Source: Aquiluna sp. (GTDB lineage Bacteria > Actinomycetota > Actinomycetes > Actinomycetales > Microbacteriaceae). Taken from it: a stretch of 60,145 nt of DNA. Within the stretch, counting starts at the first letter, position 1. The number at the start of each line of letters is the position of its first letter. Positions 10,491 to 18,242 of this stretch are shown in pieces. The notes below the pieces were generated by a model. The model did not search any database. It was given only the letters and a program-made list of their open reading frames with translations, and had not been told where the DNA came from. The translations under genes and the position numbers were made by a program. The DNA lies in NCBI GenBank assembly GCA_017854485.1, contig JAFMHN010000002.1:71755-131899 (forward strand). Reading direction: 5' to 3'.

Positions 10491-11206
10491 CCCGAGTCGT
10501 AGATGTGCAGAATCTAACCGCTGGCTACCTACCTGGAGTCAACATCCTAAACAGCGCGAACCTTTACGCTGACAAGGGAGAGCTGATTGGAATCATCGGC
10601 CCTAACGGTGCCGGTAAGTCAACGCTCCTAAAAGCAATCTTCGGACTGGTGAAGGTCCGTGAAGGCTCAATCACCCTAAATGGCGAAAGCATTGTTGGCC
10701 TGAAGCCAAACCAGCTGGTTGCTAAGGGCGTTGGTTTCATTCCACAAACTAACAACGTGTTCCCATCGCTGACCATCGAAGAGAATTTGCAGATGGGAAT
10801 TTTCCAAGACCCAAAGCACTACAGCGAGCGTCTTGAGTTCGTTGTCTCAATCTTCGAGGAACTAGGCAAGAGACTGAAGCAGCGTGCTGGTTCACTCTCG
10901 GGTGGTGAGCGTCAGATGGTTGCCATGGGCCGCGCTCTAATGATGGACCCAGCCGTGCTACTGCTGGACGAGCCATCAGCTGGTCTTAGCCCGGTTCGTC
11001 AGGACGAGGCGTTCCTAAGAGTTTCCGAGATCAACAAGGCTGGTGTTACCTGCATCATGGTTGAGCAGAACGCCCGCCGCTGCCTTCAGATTGCCGACCG
11101 CGGCTATGTTCTAGATCAGGGCACCGACGCCGTCACAGGCACCGGTAGAGAGCTTCTGAACGACCCTCAGGTCGTTGGCCTATACCTGGGAACTCTTGGC
11201 ACCTAA
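10487..11206 (+). CDS. livF: branched-chain amino acid ABC ATPase LivF
   Basis: This 239-residue protein is the second ATPase of the transporter, the normal length for LivF. Walker A (GPNGAGKST), signature (LSGGERQMVAMGRAL), Walker B (VLLLDEPSAGLS) and the switch motif VEQNARR are all intact. It starts in an ATGA overlap with livG, which suggests coupled translation. Its last codons overlap the possible start of the small membrane protein gene that follows. Confidence 0.94.
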   Translation: MTRVVDVQNLTAGYLPGVNILNSANLYADKGELIGIIGPNGAGKSTLLKAIFGLVKVREGSITLNGESIVGLKPNQLVAKGVGFIPQTNNVFPSLTIEENLQMGIFQDPKHYSERLEFVVSIFEELGKRLKQRAGSLSGGERQMVAMGRALMMDPAVLLLDEPSAGLSPVRQDEAFLRVSEINKAGVTCIMVEQNARRCLQIADRGYVLDQGTDAVTGTGRELLNDPQVVGLYLGTLGT

Positions 11207-11354
11207 GAAACGAGCCCCTAGTGGCTCGGCAATTGGAGTCGGGGTTGCAGTTGGAGCCGCCGTTGGCGTGGTCACTGACAACCTAGGGCTGTGGATTGCT
11301 TTGGGTGTTGCTTTGGGAGCAGCATTTCAAGTGACCTATCGCAGATCCAAATAG
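11196..11354 (+). CDS. small glycine-rich membrane protein
   Basis: A 52-codon frame starts at a TTG inside the last codons of livF and ends just before the operon terminator. It reads as a short basic start (APKKRAPSG), a glycine-zipper hydrophobic stretch (GVGVAVGAAVGVVTDNLG), a second one (LWIALGVALGAAFQV) and a basic end YRRSK. Two short helices around a VTDNLG turn resemble small hydrophobic proteins seen in other Microbacteriaceae, but I cannot name a family. The weak start codon and lack of a clear ribosome binding site lower confidence; coupling to livF translation would explain expression. Confidence 0.5.
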   Translation: MAPKKRAPSGSAIGVGVAVGAAVGVVTDNLGLWIALGVALGAAFQVTYRRSK

Positions 11355-11381
11355 AGTTACCAACCCCGTTTAGTTGGAGCA

Positions 11382-11414
11382 AAGTAATCCTTCGGCCTTG
11401 CCGAGGGATTACTT
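11382..11414 (+). terminator. liv operon terminator hairpin
   Basis: A 15-bp stem, AAGTAATCCTTCGGC against GCCGAGGGATTACTT with one G-T pair and a CTT loop, lies 27 bp after the small gene that ends the liv operon. The run after it is only CTTTAA, so the U-tract is weak, but position and stem stability fit a terminator. Confidence 0.7.
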
Positions 11415-11583
11415 CTTTAAGGGGCCTGAAGAGCTAACGACCGTTATCGGCTGGCGGTTTCCCTCAATCAACGAGTTTATGACTTGGGCTAACAGCCCTT
11501 GAGTCCTGCGATGGTCAAGGACAATTGCCTGCCAGCCTCGGTCTTGGGATCCACACCCGGGCCAAACTCCATAGTTAAGAGAG
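11415..11583. other. intergenic stretch between convergent liv genes, nothing recognised
   Basis: This stretch lies between the terminator of the liv operon and that of livK. The open frames on both strands are shorter than 30 codons and lack ribosome binding sites. I see no repeat, tRNA or other known RNA. Confidence 0.5.
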
Positions 11584-11613
11584 AACCCCCTCGGGCCGAG
11601 GCCCGAGGGGGTT
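11584..11613 (-). terminator. livK terminator, possibly bidirectional
   Basis: A perfect 14-bp stem, AACCCCCTCGGGCC against GGCCCGAGGGGGTT with a GA loop, lies 19 bp after the livK stop codon. On the minus strand it is followed by CTCTCTTAA. The stem is very stable and could also stop plus-strand transcripts that escape the weaker liv terminator. Confidence 0.88.
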
Positions 11614-11632
11614 TCCTGATTGAAACTAGTTA

Positions 11633-12904
11633 CTAGCCACGGATGGTAGCTGGAACGTTGTCTCCATCGAACTGCTGGATCAGGATGTTACCGTCTGTTG
11701 GGTCTCCAACGTCATTGAAGGTAATAGCGCCTGATGGGCCATCGTAGTCAGCGGTTCCACCATCATTGATGATGTCAGCACACTCAGCAAAGCTGGTGCA
11801 CTTGGTGCCGTTTCCAGAACCTCCAGAAACTTCCTGAAGCTTCTCTGACATGTTTGCGCCCTGGGTGCTGCGAGCCTCTAGAGCAGCTAGTGCAAGCACG
11901 ATAACTGCGTCGTAGGTCTCAGGACCGTATGCGTTTAGCTCAAGAGCTGCGTTTCCGCGGGCCTGCCAGTTTGAATCTAGCTTGGCAACGAAGTCAGCAA
12001 TCTTTGCCTCGTTTACACCTGGGTAGGTACCCTTAGCACCCTCAAGGGTGCCTGGTGCGAAGTCAGCTGAGTAGTTGGTTAGGTTACCGTCTACGAAGTA
12101 GAGGTCCTTGCCTGGGAACTGGCTTGTTAGCTCAGGAACGATGGTCTTTGCCTCGTCGAAGGTTACCAAAACGATTGCGTCTGGGTCTCCAGCAAGTGCC
12201 TCGCTGATCTGGCTAGTGAAGTTTGTGTCACCAGTGTTGTAGGTAGGAGCAGCGATAACCTCGCCACCAGCAGCTTCGAAAGCCTCGGTGGTGAACTGAG
12301 CTAGACCAGTACCGTATGAGTCGTTTAGAACGATCATTGAGATTCTCTGGTGTCCGTCTTCAGCGATTAGGTTACCTAGAACTTCACCCTGTAGTACGTC
12401 TGAAGGAGCGGTACGGAAGTACAGACCCTTGTCCTCGTAGTCAGTGAAAGCTGCTGAGGTGTTAGCTGGTGAGAAGTGAATTACACACTCAGCAATAACA
12501 CGGTCGATGAACTGTAGTGATACACCTGAAGATGCAGCACCAACGATTGCCTGAACTCCAGCGCCTAGTAGGCGAGGAATCTCGGTGTCGTAAGCCTTGT
12601 TGTCGGTGTCACCTGAGTCACCAAAAGTGGCGTCTATGGTGATTCCCTTGTTAGCAGCATTGATCTCGTCAATCGCTAGAGCAGCACCAGCTTCTTCTGG
12701 TGGTCCTAGGAATGCCAAGTTACCGGTTAGAGGCAGTGCGGTACCCAGCTTTAGTACTAGGTCTCCATCCTGCTCAGCACCAAGCTCACAGCCGCCTGCA
12801 GTGGTTGCCGCGCTGCAGCCAGTCAAAACTGCTGCACCAAGCGCCAAAACGCTTGCTGCTGACAAAGCCTTGAGTGCACGCGACCTGTTGTTCTTTATGG
12901 TCAT
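11633..12904 (-). CDS. livK: branched-chain amino acid-type substrate-binding lipoprotein
   Basis: This 423-residue extracytoplasmic protein captures substrate for the LivHMGF permease. The N-terminus is a lipoprotein signal peptide with lipobox LTGC (lipidated Cys30), followed by a periplasmic-binding type-I fold with KLGTALPLTGNLAFLGPPEE at its start. The ATG at 12904 follows an AAGGAG ribosome binding site; an ATG at 12925 in the same frame has none. The gene faces the transporter operon and has its own promoter region, so binding protein and channel can be regulated separately. Four cysteines near C58 and the C-terminal region may form disulfides. Confidence 0.92.
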   Translation of the reverse strand: MTIKNNRSRALKALSAASVLALGAAVLTGCSAATTAGGCELGAEQDGDLVLKLGTALPLTGNLAFLGPPEEAGAALAIDEINAANKGITIDATFGDSGDTDNKAYDTEIPRLLGAGVQAIVGAASSGVSLQFIDRVIAECVIHFSPANTSAAFTDYEDKGLYFRTAPSDVLQGEVLGNLIAEDGHQRISMIVLNDSYGTGLAQFTTEAFEAAGGEVIAAPTYNTGDTNFTSQISEALAGDPDAIVLVTFDEAKTIVPELTSQFPGKDLYFVDGNLTNYSADFAPGTLEGAKGTYPGVNEAKIADFVAKLDSNWQARGNAALELNAYGPETYDAVIVLALAALEARSTQGANMSEKLQEVSGGSGNGTKCTSFAECADIINDGGTADYDGPSGAITFNDVGDPTDGNILIQQFDGDNVPATIRG

Positions 12905-12967
12905 TGTTGCTCCTTGAAATAGCATTTAAATGCGAACACGGACGGATTAGCCCGCATTGCTACCTAA

Positions 12968-13060
12968 AGCATAGTGAAAGCTTGATTTCGGGGAAGTTAA
13001 TTCGTACGGATTTATTGAAAAAAAACTAAACTCTGCGCAGTAATCCGTAGCTAACTTCCC
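12968..13060 (-). promoter_or_regulatory. livK promoter with long imperfect inverted repeat
   Basis: On the minus strand TATGCT (12973-12968) is the best -10 candidate for livK. Upstream, two arms face each other: GGGAAGTTAATTCGTACGGATT at 12991-13012, and AATCCGTAGCTAACTTCCC at 13042-13060. They share GGGAAGTTA and TACGGATT and differ only in the 2-5 bases between these. The near arm covers the expected -35 position, so an operator for a repressor, or a pair of binding sites about four turns apart, is likely. The region between them holds a run of nine A on the plus strand. Confidence 0.5.
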
Positions 13061-13061
13061 T

Positions 13062-13104
13062 AAAAACTGATGATTTCGTAGAACATCAGTTGTCTTGCTA
13101 CGAA
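13062..13104 (-). terminator. rarD terminator or livK attenuator with overlapping stems
   Basis: Read on the minus strand, ACTGATG (13090-13084) pairs with CATCAGT (13072-13066) and is followed by TTTT, a short intrinsic terminator 65 bp after the rarD stop. The loop of this hairpin contains CTACGAA, which pairs perfectly with TTCGTAG at 13104-13098 upstream. The two 7-bp stems could form an H-type pseudoknot or be alternatives. The simplest reading is the rarD terminator; an attenuator ahead of livK is possible. Confidence 0.5.
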
Positions 13105-13155
13105 TTTCGTGGCTTGACGCCCTAATGGGGTTTGGGTAACAATTCGATTTCGAAT

Positions 13156-14064
13156 CTAAAGCGCTTCCACAACCAGGGCAGCTGGGCGCTTTCGAAACAA
13201 ATCGCTACTCAAAATGATGAGCGAGAGCCAGATCAGCCCGAACCCAATCCACCTAGCTGGAGGCATCTGTTCGCCCAGCAAAAAGTAGCCGGTGCTAAAT
13301 TGCAGCAGCGGAGTCAGGTACTGAATGAACCCCATCATCGCTAGCGGCAACCGCCTGGCGGCAGCACCAAAAAGAATCAATGGCACGGCAGTCAGGATGC
13401 CATAGCCAATCAGCACCGACGCCTGAATGGGGCCGGCAAGAATCATGACCGGTCCAAGACTGGCCACAACGGCAAGTTGAATAAAAGCAACCGGCAACAC
13501 CATTGCCGACTCAATTGTGAAGCTCTGAAGTGCTCCAACGTTTTTTCCAACCTTGTTTTTGGCCAGTGAGTAGGTTCCAAAGCTCAAGGCCAGGGTGATT
13601 GCGATCCAGGGAGGGCGACCATAATCAAGGGTCAGAACAATAACTGCTATGAGTCCAACGCCAAGAGCTAGCCACTGCCTGGGCCGGAGTTTTTCCTTGA
13701 GAATCACCACGGCAAACATCACCGTCACCAGCGGGTTTATGAAATAGCCGAGCGAGGCTTCAATCACGTTTTCGGACACCACTCCGTAGACGTAGACCTC
13801 CCAGTTGATGAAAATGAAAAAAGCAGCAACCGCAATCCAGCCAAGCTTCTTAGGGGATTTTGCAAGAGACCATATTTGCTTCCAGGTCCCAGTGATTGTT
13901 ACCAGGGCCGCTGCGAACAGGAAACCGAAGACCACCCGCCAAACCACAATTTCAAACGCGCTGGCAAACTTGGCAAATTGAATGATGATTGGGAAACTGC
14001 CCCACAAAAAATACGCAGCAAGCCCGTATCCCAGCCCGGAGGCACTGACTGATAGCTTCTGCAC
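13156..14064 (-). CDS. rarD: RarD-type EamA-family permease
   Basis: This 302-residue integral membrane protein has about ten helices in two EamA repeats, as in the drug/metabolite transporter superfamily. The features YFLWGSFPI and NWEVYVYGVV point to the RarD branch, whose substrate is unknown. The start is a GTG at 14064, preceded by TATGCT and six bases, with no ribosome binding site, so a leaderless message is likely. It lies downstream of groES on the same strand, behind that gene's terminator. Confidence 0.88.
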   Translation of the reverse strand: MQKLSVSASGLGYGLAAYFLWGSFPIIIQFAKFASAFEIVVWRVVFGFLFAAALVTITGTWKQIWSLAKSPKKLGWIAVAAFFIFINWEVYVYGVVSENVIEASLGYFINPLVTVMFAVVILKEKLRPRQWLALGVGLIAVIVLTLDYGRPPWIAITLALSFGTYSLAKNKVGKNVGALQSFTIESAMVLPVAFIQLAVVASLGPVMILAGPIQASVLIGYGILTAVPLILFGAAARRLPLAMMGFIQYLTPLLQFSTGYFLLGEQMPPARWIGFGLIWLSLIILSSDLFRKRPAALVVEAL

Positions 14065-14070
14065 TATTGA

Positions 14071-14076
14071 AGCATA
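14071..14076 (-). promoter_or_regulatory. -10 box of a probable leaderless rarD promoter
   Basis: TATGCT on the minus strand ends six bases before the GTG start of rarD, which places the transcription start at or next to the start codon. No Shine-Dalgarno sequence can fit. No convincing -35 box is visible. Confidence 0.5.
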
Positions 14077-14093
14077 GGCCCGATAAACGCAAA

Positions 14094-14117
14094 AACGACC
14101 CGGTTTCCCGAGTCGTT
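14094..14117 (-). terminator. groES terminator
   Basis: On the minus strand AACGACTCGG and CCGGGTCGTT form a stem (one G-T pair) around a GAAA tetraloop, followed by TTTGCG. It lies 23 bp after the groES stop codon and shows that groES is transcribed alone, without groEL. Confidence 0.85.
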
Positions 14118-14140
14118 ATTGCTTGTGTTTATCGAATTTT

Positions 14141-14437
14141 TTAGCGCTCGATTACAGCCAGGATGTCGCGTGCTGAAAGCACTAGGAAGTCCTGTCCGTC
14201 GTAGCGAAGTTCGGTTCCGCCGTACTTAGAGAAAATGACCAGGTCACCGACCTTTAGGTCAACAGGGATGCGGTCCCCGTCTTCACTGAAGCGGCCAGGA
14301 CCTACGGCAACAACTTCTGCCTCCTGTGGCTTTTCCTTTGCTGTGTCTGGGATGACCAGACCAGATGCAGTAACCTGCTCAGCCTCAAGTGGGCGAACAA
14401 CAACGCGATCTTCGAGTGGCTTGATAGAAACCGACAC
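14141..14437 (-). CDS. groES: co-chaperonin GroES (10 kDa)
   Basis: This 98-residue protein forms the heptameric lid of the GroEL folding chamber. The sequence [18 protein letters not shown] is the family N-terminus, and the mobile loop that touches GroEL follows at about residues 18-35. The start is a GTG at 14437 with AGAGG upstream. No groEL lies next to it; a terminator follows and the next gene is rarD, so groEL must be elsewhere. Two CIRCE elements and a good promoter lie upstream, so HrcA-type heat-shock control is expected. Confidence 0.97.
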   Translation of the reverse strand: MSVSIKPLEDRVVVRPLEAEQVTASGLVIPDTAKEKPQEAEVVAVGPGRFSEDGDRIPVDLKVGDLVIFSKYGGTELRYDGQDFLVLSARDILAVIER

Positions 14438-14468
14438 TGTGACCTCTTCTATGTCTAAAGATTTGGAT

Positions 14469-14495
14469 TTAGCAGACTCGCCTCGCGAGTGCTAA
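14469..14495. promoter_or_regulatory. CIRCE operator 1 (proximal to groES)
   Basis: TTAGCAGAC, nine spacer bases, then GAGTGCTAA matches the HrcA-binding CIRCE consensus (TTAGCACTC-N9-GAGTGCTAA) with one perfect half and two changes in the other. It lies downstream of the groES -10 box, over the start of the transcript. Confidence 0.88.
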
Positions 14496-14499
14496 TAGA

Positions 14500-14528
14500 A
14501 CTTTAGGACACAATTAGCACTTGGTCAA
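14500..14528 (-). promoter_or_regulatory. groES sigma-A promoter
   Basis: On the minus strand TTGACC (14528-14523) and TAAAGT (14505-14500) are 17 bp apart. The -35 box lies in the spacer of CIRCE 2 and CIRCE 1 lies just downstream of the -10 box, so HrcA bound at either site should block RNA polymerase. Confidence 0.85.
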
Positions 14529-14540
14529 GGTGAGTGCCAA
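14514..14540. promoter_or_regulatory. CIRCE operator 2 (distal)
   Basis: TTAGCACTT, nine spacer bases, then GAGTGCCAA is a second CIRCE element with one mismatch in each half. It overlaps the groES -35 box and ends 12 bp before the -10-like box of the divergent methyltransferase gene, so it could affect both. Confidence 0.85.
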
Positions 14541-14552
14541 CAGCTTTGAGGG

Positions 14553-14558
14553 TAGGTT
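14553..14558 (+). promoter_or_regulatory. -10 box of a probable leaderless methyltransferase promoter
   Basis: TAGGTT ends seven bases before the GTG start at 14566, so transcription would begin on or next to the start codon. The intervening TGTTTAG contains no normal ribosome binding site at a usable distance. Confidence 0.5.
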
Positions 14559-14565
14559 TGTTTAG

Positions 14566-15744
14566 GTGGCCAGTAATTCAGAAACTATTTTCACAGCCGA
14601 CAATCTTGAGCTCATAAACCAAGTTGGCCTGCTGGATGCAAAAGCAGACCTGCTCAAACTAAGCAGTGCCTTGAGGTCTCAAGGGCACAGTCCAGAATCG
14701 GTGACACTGGCGATTTCGCAGGGCAGGTTGCGACATCGGGCGCTAACAAAATTTGGAACCGAACTCGCCTCAAGACTTCTTTTGACCGAGGCTGGCCTGG
14801 AACAGGCAACAAGGTCTGAGGTTGCCAAGTGGCATGCCGAGCGATTTATTGATGCTGGCCTAACAAGCGTCACTGACCTGGGCTGCGGAATCGGCAGCGA
14901 TTCCATTGCATTTTCAATAGCTGGGATTCAAGTAAAGGCGGTGGAAGCCGATCTCGCCACAGCCGAGATAGCCGCTTATAACCTCTCTGGACAACAAAAC
15001 ACCGAAGTGATTGTGGGGACAGCCGAAACCCATGAAGTTGACACGGAAGCCTGCTACCTGGATCCAGCCAGGCGCAAATTGGACCAAAAAACAGCTGGCC
15101 GGGTGATGCTCCAGCCGGAAGACTTTTCCCCCAATCTAAACTTTGCCTTTGACATCGGCAGCAAAGTGCCAGCTGCCATAAAGCTCTCGGGCAGCTTTCC
15201 CCACGAATTGATCCCGGCTGACTGCGAGGCAAACTGGGTCTCTCACAACAACGAATTGGTAGAGACAATTCTGTTCTTTGGGAAGCTAGGGACTCAAGGA
15301 AAGCGCTCGGCGGTATTGCTTGGTCAGGAGAATCTGGAATTTTCAGGCTCCGATGAGCAGGCTGAGATTCAAGACCTAGGCGCTTTCATCTATGACCCGA
15401 ATCCGGCTCTGGTGCGCTCGCACCTTTTAGGTGGCTTCGCGTCGGAAAATAATCTTTGGGGTCTCTCAAAGTCGATAGCGTTCCTTAGTTCTAATTCAGA
15501 GATTCACAGTCCGTGGCTCCGCGGATTCAAAGTGCTCGAAGTGCTATCACTTGACCCCAAGCGGATTTCAAAACGACTCCAAGAGCTTGGCATTGGAATC
15601 CTTGAAATCAAGAAGCGCGGGGTCGACACCACCCCAGAGGAACTTAGAAAAAAGCTTCGCCTGAAGGGCAAAGTTAGCGCCACGCTAATCCTCACGAAGC
15701 TGGGCGAAGATCGACGAGCGATCCTCTGCCAGCCAATTGGCTAG
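14566..15744 (+). CDS. class I SAM-dependent methyltransferase with THUMP-like C-terminal domain
   Basis: This 392-residue protein contains a Rossmann methyltransferase core with the SAM-binding motif [12 protein letters not shown] (about residues 100-111) and a YLDPARR motif near residue 165. The N-terminal 90 residues are helical, and the C-terminal 90 residues resemble the THUMP-like domain that accompanies this core in Actinobacteria. The target is not known; RNA is suggested by the THUMP likeness. The GTG at 14566 follows TAGGTT by seven bases and has no clear ribosome binding site, pointing to a leaderless message. Its stop codon overlaps the tsaD stop by four bases in the opposite direction. 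Confidence 0.82.
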   Translation: MASNSETIFTADNLELINQVGLLDAKADLLKLSSALRSQGHSPESVTLAISQGRLRHRALTKFGTELASRLLLTEAGLEQATRSEVAKWHAERFIDAGLTSVTDLGCGIGSDSIAFSIAGIQVKAVEADLATAEIAAYNLSGQQNTEVIVGTAETHEVDTEACYLDPARRKLDQKTAGRVMLQPEDFSPNLNFAFDIGSKVPAAIKLSGSFPHELIPADCEANWVSHNNELVETILFFGKLGTQGKRSAVLLGQENLEFSGSDEQAEIQDLGAFIYDPNPALVRSHLLGGFASENNLWGLSKSIAFLSSNSEIHSPWLRGFKVLEVLSLDPKRISKRLQELGIGILEIKKRGVDTTPEELRKKLRLKGKVSATLILTKLGEDRRAILCQPIG

Positions 15745-17222
15745 CGTGTTTGAACCTGAGTGACGTCCAGGGTCGATTCGGCGCCAAAGCCAATTGAGCT
15801 CGGTGCTTTGCCGTTCATAACCAATTGGGCGCCAATCGAAGCGATCATGGCACCGTTGTCGGTGCACAACGAAAACTTAGGAATCCGCAACTCAATCCCT
15901 GCCTCCCGGCAACGCTCTGTTGCCACCTGCCTTAGTCGCGCATTTGCCACAACTCCCCCGCCAAGCAAGAGTCTTGGCACGTCATACATCTGACATGCTG
16001 CAATTGCCTTGGTTAACAGGACATCAACCACGGCCTCGCGGAAACTGGCTGCAACGTCCGGCTTTGAGATTTCCTCGCCAAGAATTTCAGCCTTCTCAAC
16101 GTGCCTGGCAACAGCGGTTTTTAGCCCCGAGAACGAGAAATCAAAACGATGCTTCTCCATGTCCTTAGGCAAGGAAAGCCCCCTTGGGAATCTAACTGCC
16201 TTTGGGTTTCCAGTTGCCGCTATCGCGTCAATTTGCGGTCCTCCCGGGTAGGGCAGCCCAAGCACTCGTGCCACCTTGTCAAAGGCCTCCCCGGCGGCAT
16301 CGTCAATGGTCTCACCCAGCAACTCCACATCCTCGAGCAGGTCCCTAACGAGCAGCAACGAGGTGTGACCGCCGGAAACCAAGAGGGCGATAGTCGGAAG
16401 ACTCACGGTGCCACGCTCTAAAACATCAGCACCGACATGGCCGACCAAGTGATTAACGGCGTAGAGCGGCTTGTTGTGTGCCAGTGATAGGCCCTTAGCC
16501 GCGCCAATGCCGACCATTAGCGCCCCCGCCAAACCCGGGCCATTGGCTACCGCTATTGCATCAACCTCTTCGATTGTGATTCCGGCTTCGTCAAGCGCCT
16601 TTTTTAGGGTTGGCTCAAATGCCTCCAGGTGTGCCCTTGCGGCAACCTCCGGAACCACGCCACCGAATTTTGCATGCTCATCCATCGAGCTGTGCAAAGC
16701 ATTTGCTAGCAGCCTGTTTCCCCGAACGATGCCAACTCCGGTCTCGTCGCAGGTGCTCTCAATTCCCAGCACAACAGGCTGGTTGACCTTGGCTCGCATC
16801 ACCAGTGCGTCCACACCTGATGGTTGGTAGTACCGCTTCCGAAGATCAATTTGCTCAAAGCCAAACTTGTTGTAGAGGCCAACCGCGCGATCATTGTCGG
16901 CACGAACCTCAAGAACAACCTGCTCTGCCCCTAGTTGCAAGGCGGTGTCCATGAGCCACTCAAGCAGCAGCTTCCCATAACCCTTGCCCTGGCTGCCGGC
17001 GGCAACGGCGATGGTTTGAATGTCGGCGGAGAAGCTCGCTGGCACAGAGTTCAAGCCGGCGTAGCCAACCAGTCCACCATCGAAGATTCCGATGTAGTGC
17101 GTAAATGGATTCGCAATCTCACTGAGCACTGTCCGCTCAGCCCAAGCCTCGGAGCCAAATAGGTCCTGCTCGATTTGAATAACTGCGGCAACGTCGGCTG
17201 CCATCAAAAGCTTTAGTTCCAC
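15741..17222 (-). CDS. tsaD: RimI-TsaD fusion: N-acetyltransferase plus tRNA threonylcarbamoyltransferase
   Basis: The 493-residue protein joins two enzymes. Residues 1-144 are a GNAT acetyltransferase of the RimI type (acetyl-CoA motif QGKGYGK near 78-84), which acetylates the N-terminus of ribosomal protein S18. Residues about 149-493 are TsaD ([16 protein letters not shown] at its start, metal site HLVGH), which transfers the threonylcarbamoyl group to A37 of tRNAs reading ANN codons. The two are often neighbours; fusion is known in some Actinobacteria. The GTG start at 17222 overlaps the tsaB stop by one base (TAGTG). tsaB and tsaE lie directly upstream. Confidence 0.95.
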   Translation of the reverse strand: MELKLLMAADVAAVIQIEQDLFGSEAWAERTVLSEIANPFTHYIGIFDGGLVGYAGLNSVPASFSADIQTIAVAAGSQGKGYGKLLLEWLMDTALQLGAEQVVLEVRADNDRAVGLYNKFGFEQIDLRKRYYQPSGVDALVMRAKVNQPVVLGIESTCDETGVGIVRGNRLLANALHSSMDEHAKFGGVVPEVAARAHLEAFEPTLKKALDEAGITIEEVDAIAVANGPGLAGALMVGIGAAKGLSLAHNKPLYAVNHLVGHVGADVLERGTVSLPTIALLVSGGHTSLLLVRDLLEDVELLGETIDDAAGEAFDKVARVLGLPYPGGPQIDAIAATGNPKAVRFPRGLSLPKDMEKHRFDFSFSGLKTAVARHVEKAEILGEEISKPDVAASFREAVVDVLLTKAIAACQMYDVPRLLLGGGVVANARLRQVATERCREAGIELRIPKFSLCTDNGAMIASIGAQLVMNGKAPSSIGFGAESTLDVTQVQTR

Positions 17223-17812
17223 TAGCCCGTCACCTTCTTACCAGGAGATGGCGTTACGTCCGGGGAGCGCAAATACAGTGCGCTGACATCGCTCAGGTCA
17301 TCACCTCGAGCTAATGCCTGCAGTGCATACTGGCCGACAAGGAGGGCATCACACACCCCAGAAACATGCTCAAAGTCTGTCTTTTCAGCCAGCTCGACAG
17401 CGCTCATTACGCTCGGTGGCAGCACCTGCTGACCACCATCGAACCCTGCCGCAAAGAACTCCTTGCGCTTGGCATCCGCAACAACCAGCACCCGACCAGT
17501 TGCGTACTGAAGGCCAACCGCATCCAGGGTGATCACTCCAACCGGCCGAATGCCCAAGGCCGCCGCCAATGAAGTGCCGGCAGCAATACCGACCCTAAGG
17601 CCTGTGTATGGTGCGGGACCACGGCCCACCGCCAGTTGAGTTAGCTCTCCTGCACTAATCCCGGCTGTGGCGAGCACTTTTTGAATCGCCAGACCAATGT
17701 TTTCGGCATGCCCAAACGGGTCATCGTAAAGCTCGAATGCGACCAGCTTTTCGCCTCTAAAAACCGCCGCGCTGGTCCCAGCGGAGGTGTCAATCGCTAA
17801 CAGCAATTTCAA
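17222..17812 (-). CDS. tsaB: tRNA threonylcarbamoyladenosine complex subunit TsaB
   Basis: This 196-residue ASKHA-fold protein is the inactive partner that pairs with TsaD in t6A synthesis. The sequence [15 protein letters not shown] and the motif [20 protein letters not shown] are typical. The frame allows a TTG at 17812 directly after an AGGGGG run, or a second TTG at 17806 with that run six bases upstream, which is a better spacing and would drop only two residues. The start overlaps the end of tsaE by about 20 bp. Confidence 0.92.
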   Translation of the reverse strand: MKLLLAIDTSAGTSAAVFRGEKLVAFELYDDPFGHAENIGLAIQKVLATAGISAGELTQLAVGRGPAPYTGLRVGIAAGTSLAAALGIRPVGVITLDAVGLQYATGRVLVVADAKRKEFFAAGFDGGQQVLPPSVMSAVELAEKTDFEHVSGVCDALLVGQYALQALARGDDLSDVSALYLRSPDVTPSPGKKVTG

Positions 17813-18242
17813 CCCCCTGCCATCTAGGGCCGACGCCTGATATCTCTACGACGCGAACGTCGTTGGCGTCAGATCGATCGATCTCAACCAGCAGCCAGCT
17901 CTCAAAGACTTCATCCAAAAAATCTCGTGCCCACTCGACAATCACAATTGAATTCTCAAAATCTATATCTAGATCATCCAGCTCCAACGCGGAAGCCAAC
18001 CGATAGGCATCGACATGAACCAACTTTGGACCGCCACTGGTCTTGTGGGTTCTAGCCAAAACAAAGGTTGGTGACTGAATTGTGCCAATGGCCCCCAAGC
18101 CCTCACCGATGCCTCTAGTCAGGGTGGTTTTGCCAGCACCAAGCTCGCCCGACAACAACACCAAGTCTCCGGGGCGCAGATAGCCGGAAAGCTTCAGACC
18201 CAGGCTCTCCATTTGTTCAGACGTTTCAACCGTTAGCTTCAT
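17790..18242 (-). CDS. tsaE: tRNA threonylcarbamoyladenosine complex ATPase TsaE
   Basis: This 150-residue P-loop ATPase drives the TsaB-TsaD cycle in t6A modification. Walker A is SGELGAGKTTLTRG and the family motif HVDAYRL follows, with IVIVEWARDF as the Walker B-like strand. The ATG at 18242 overlaps the alr stop in an ATGA junction. Together with tsaB and rimI-tsaD it gives three of the four t6A proteins in one operon; tsaC is not in the window. Confidence 0.95.
   Translation of the reverse strand: MKLTVETSEQMESLGLKLSGYLRPGDLVLLSGELGAGKTTLTRGIGEGLGAIGTIQSPTFVLARTHKTSGGPKLVHVDAYRLASALELDDLDIDFENSIVIVEWARDFLDEVFESWLLVEIDRSDANDVRVVEISGVGPRWQGVEIAVSD

Noticed and set aside
11415-11583. Small frames on both strands between the liv terminators
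   Set aside because: They are under 30 codons, lack ribosome binding sites and lie between two terminators.
14141-14437. groESL operon with a missing groEL
   Set aside because: groES has its own strong terminator directly after it, so this is a normal single-gene unit as in other Actinobacteria, not a deletion.
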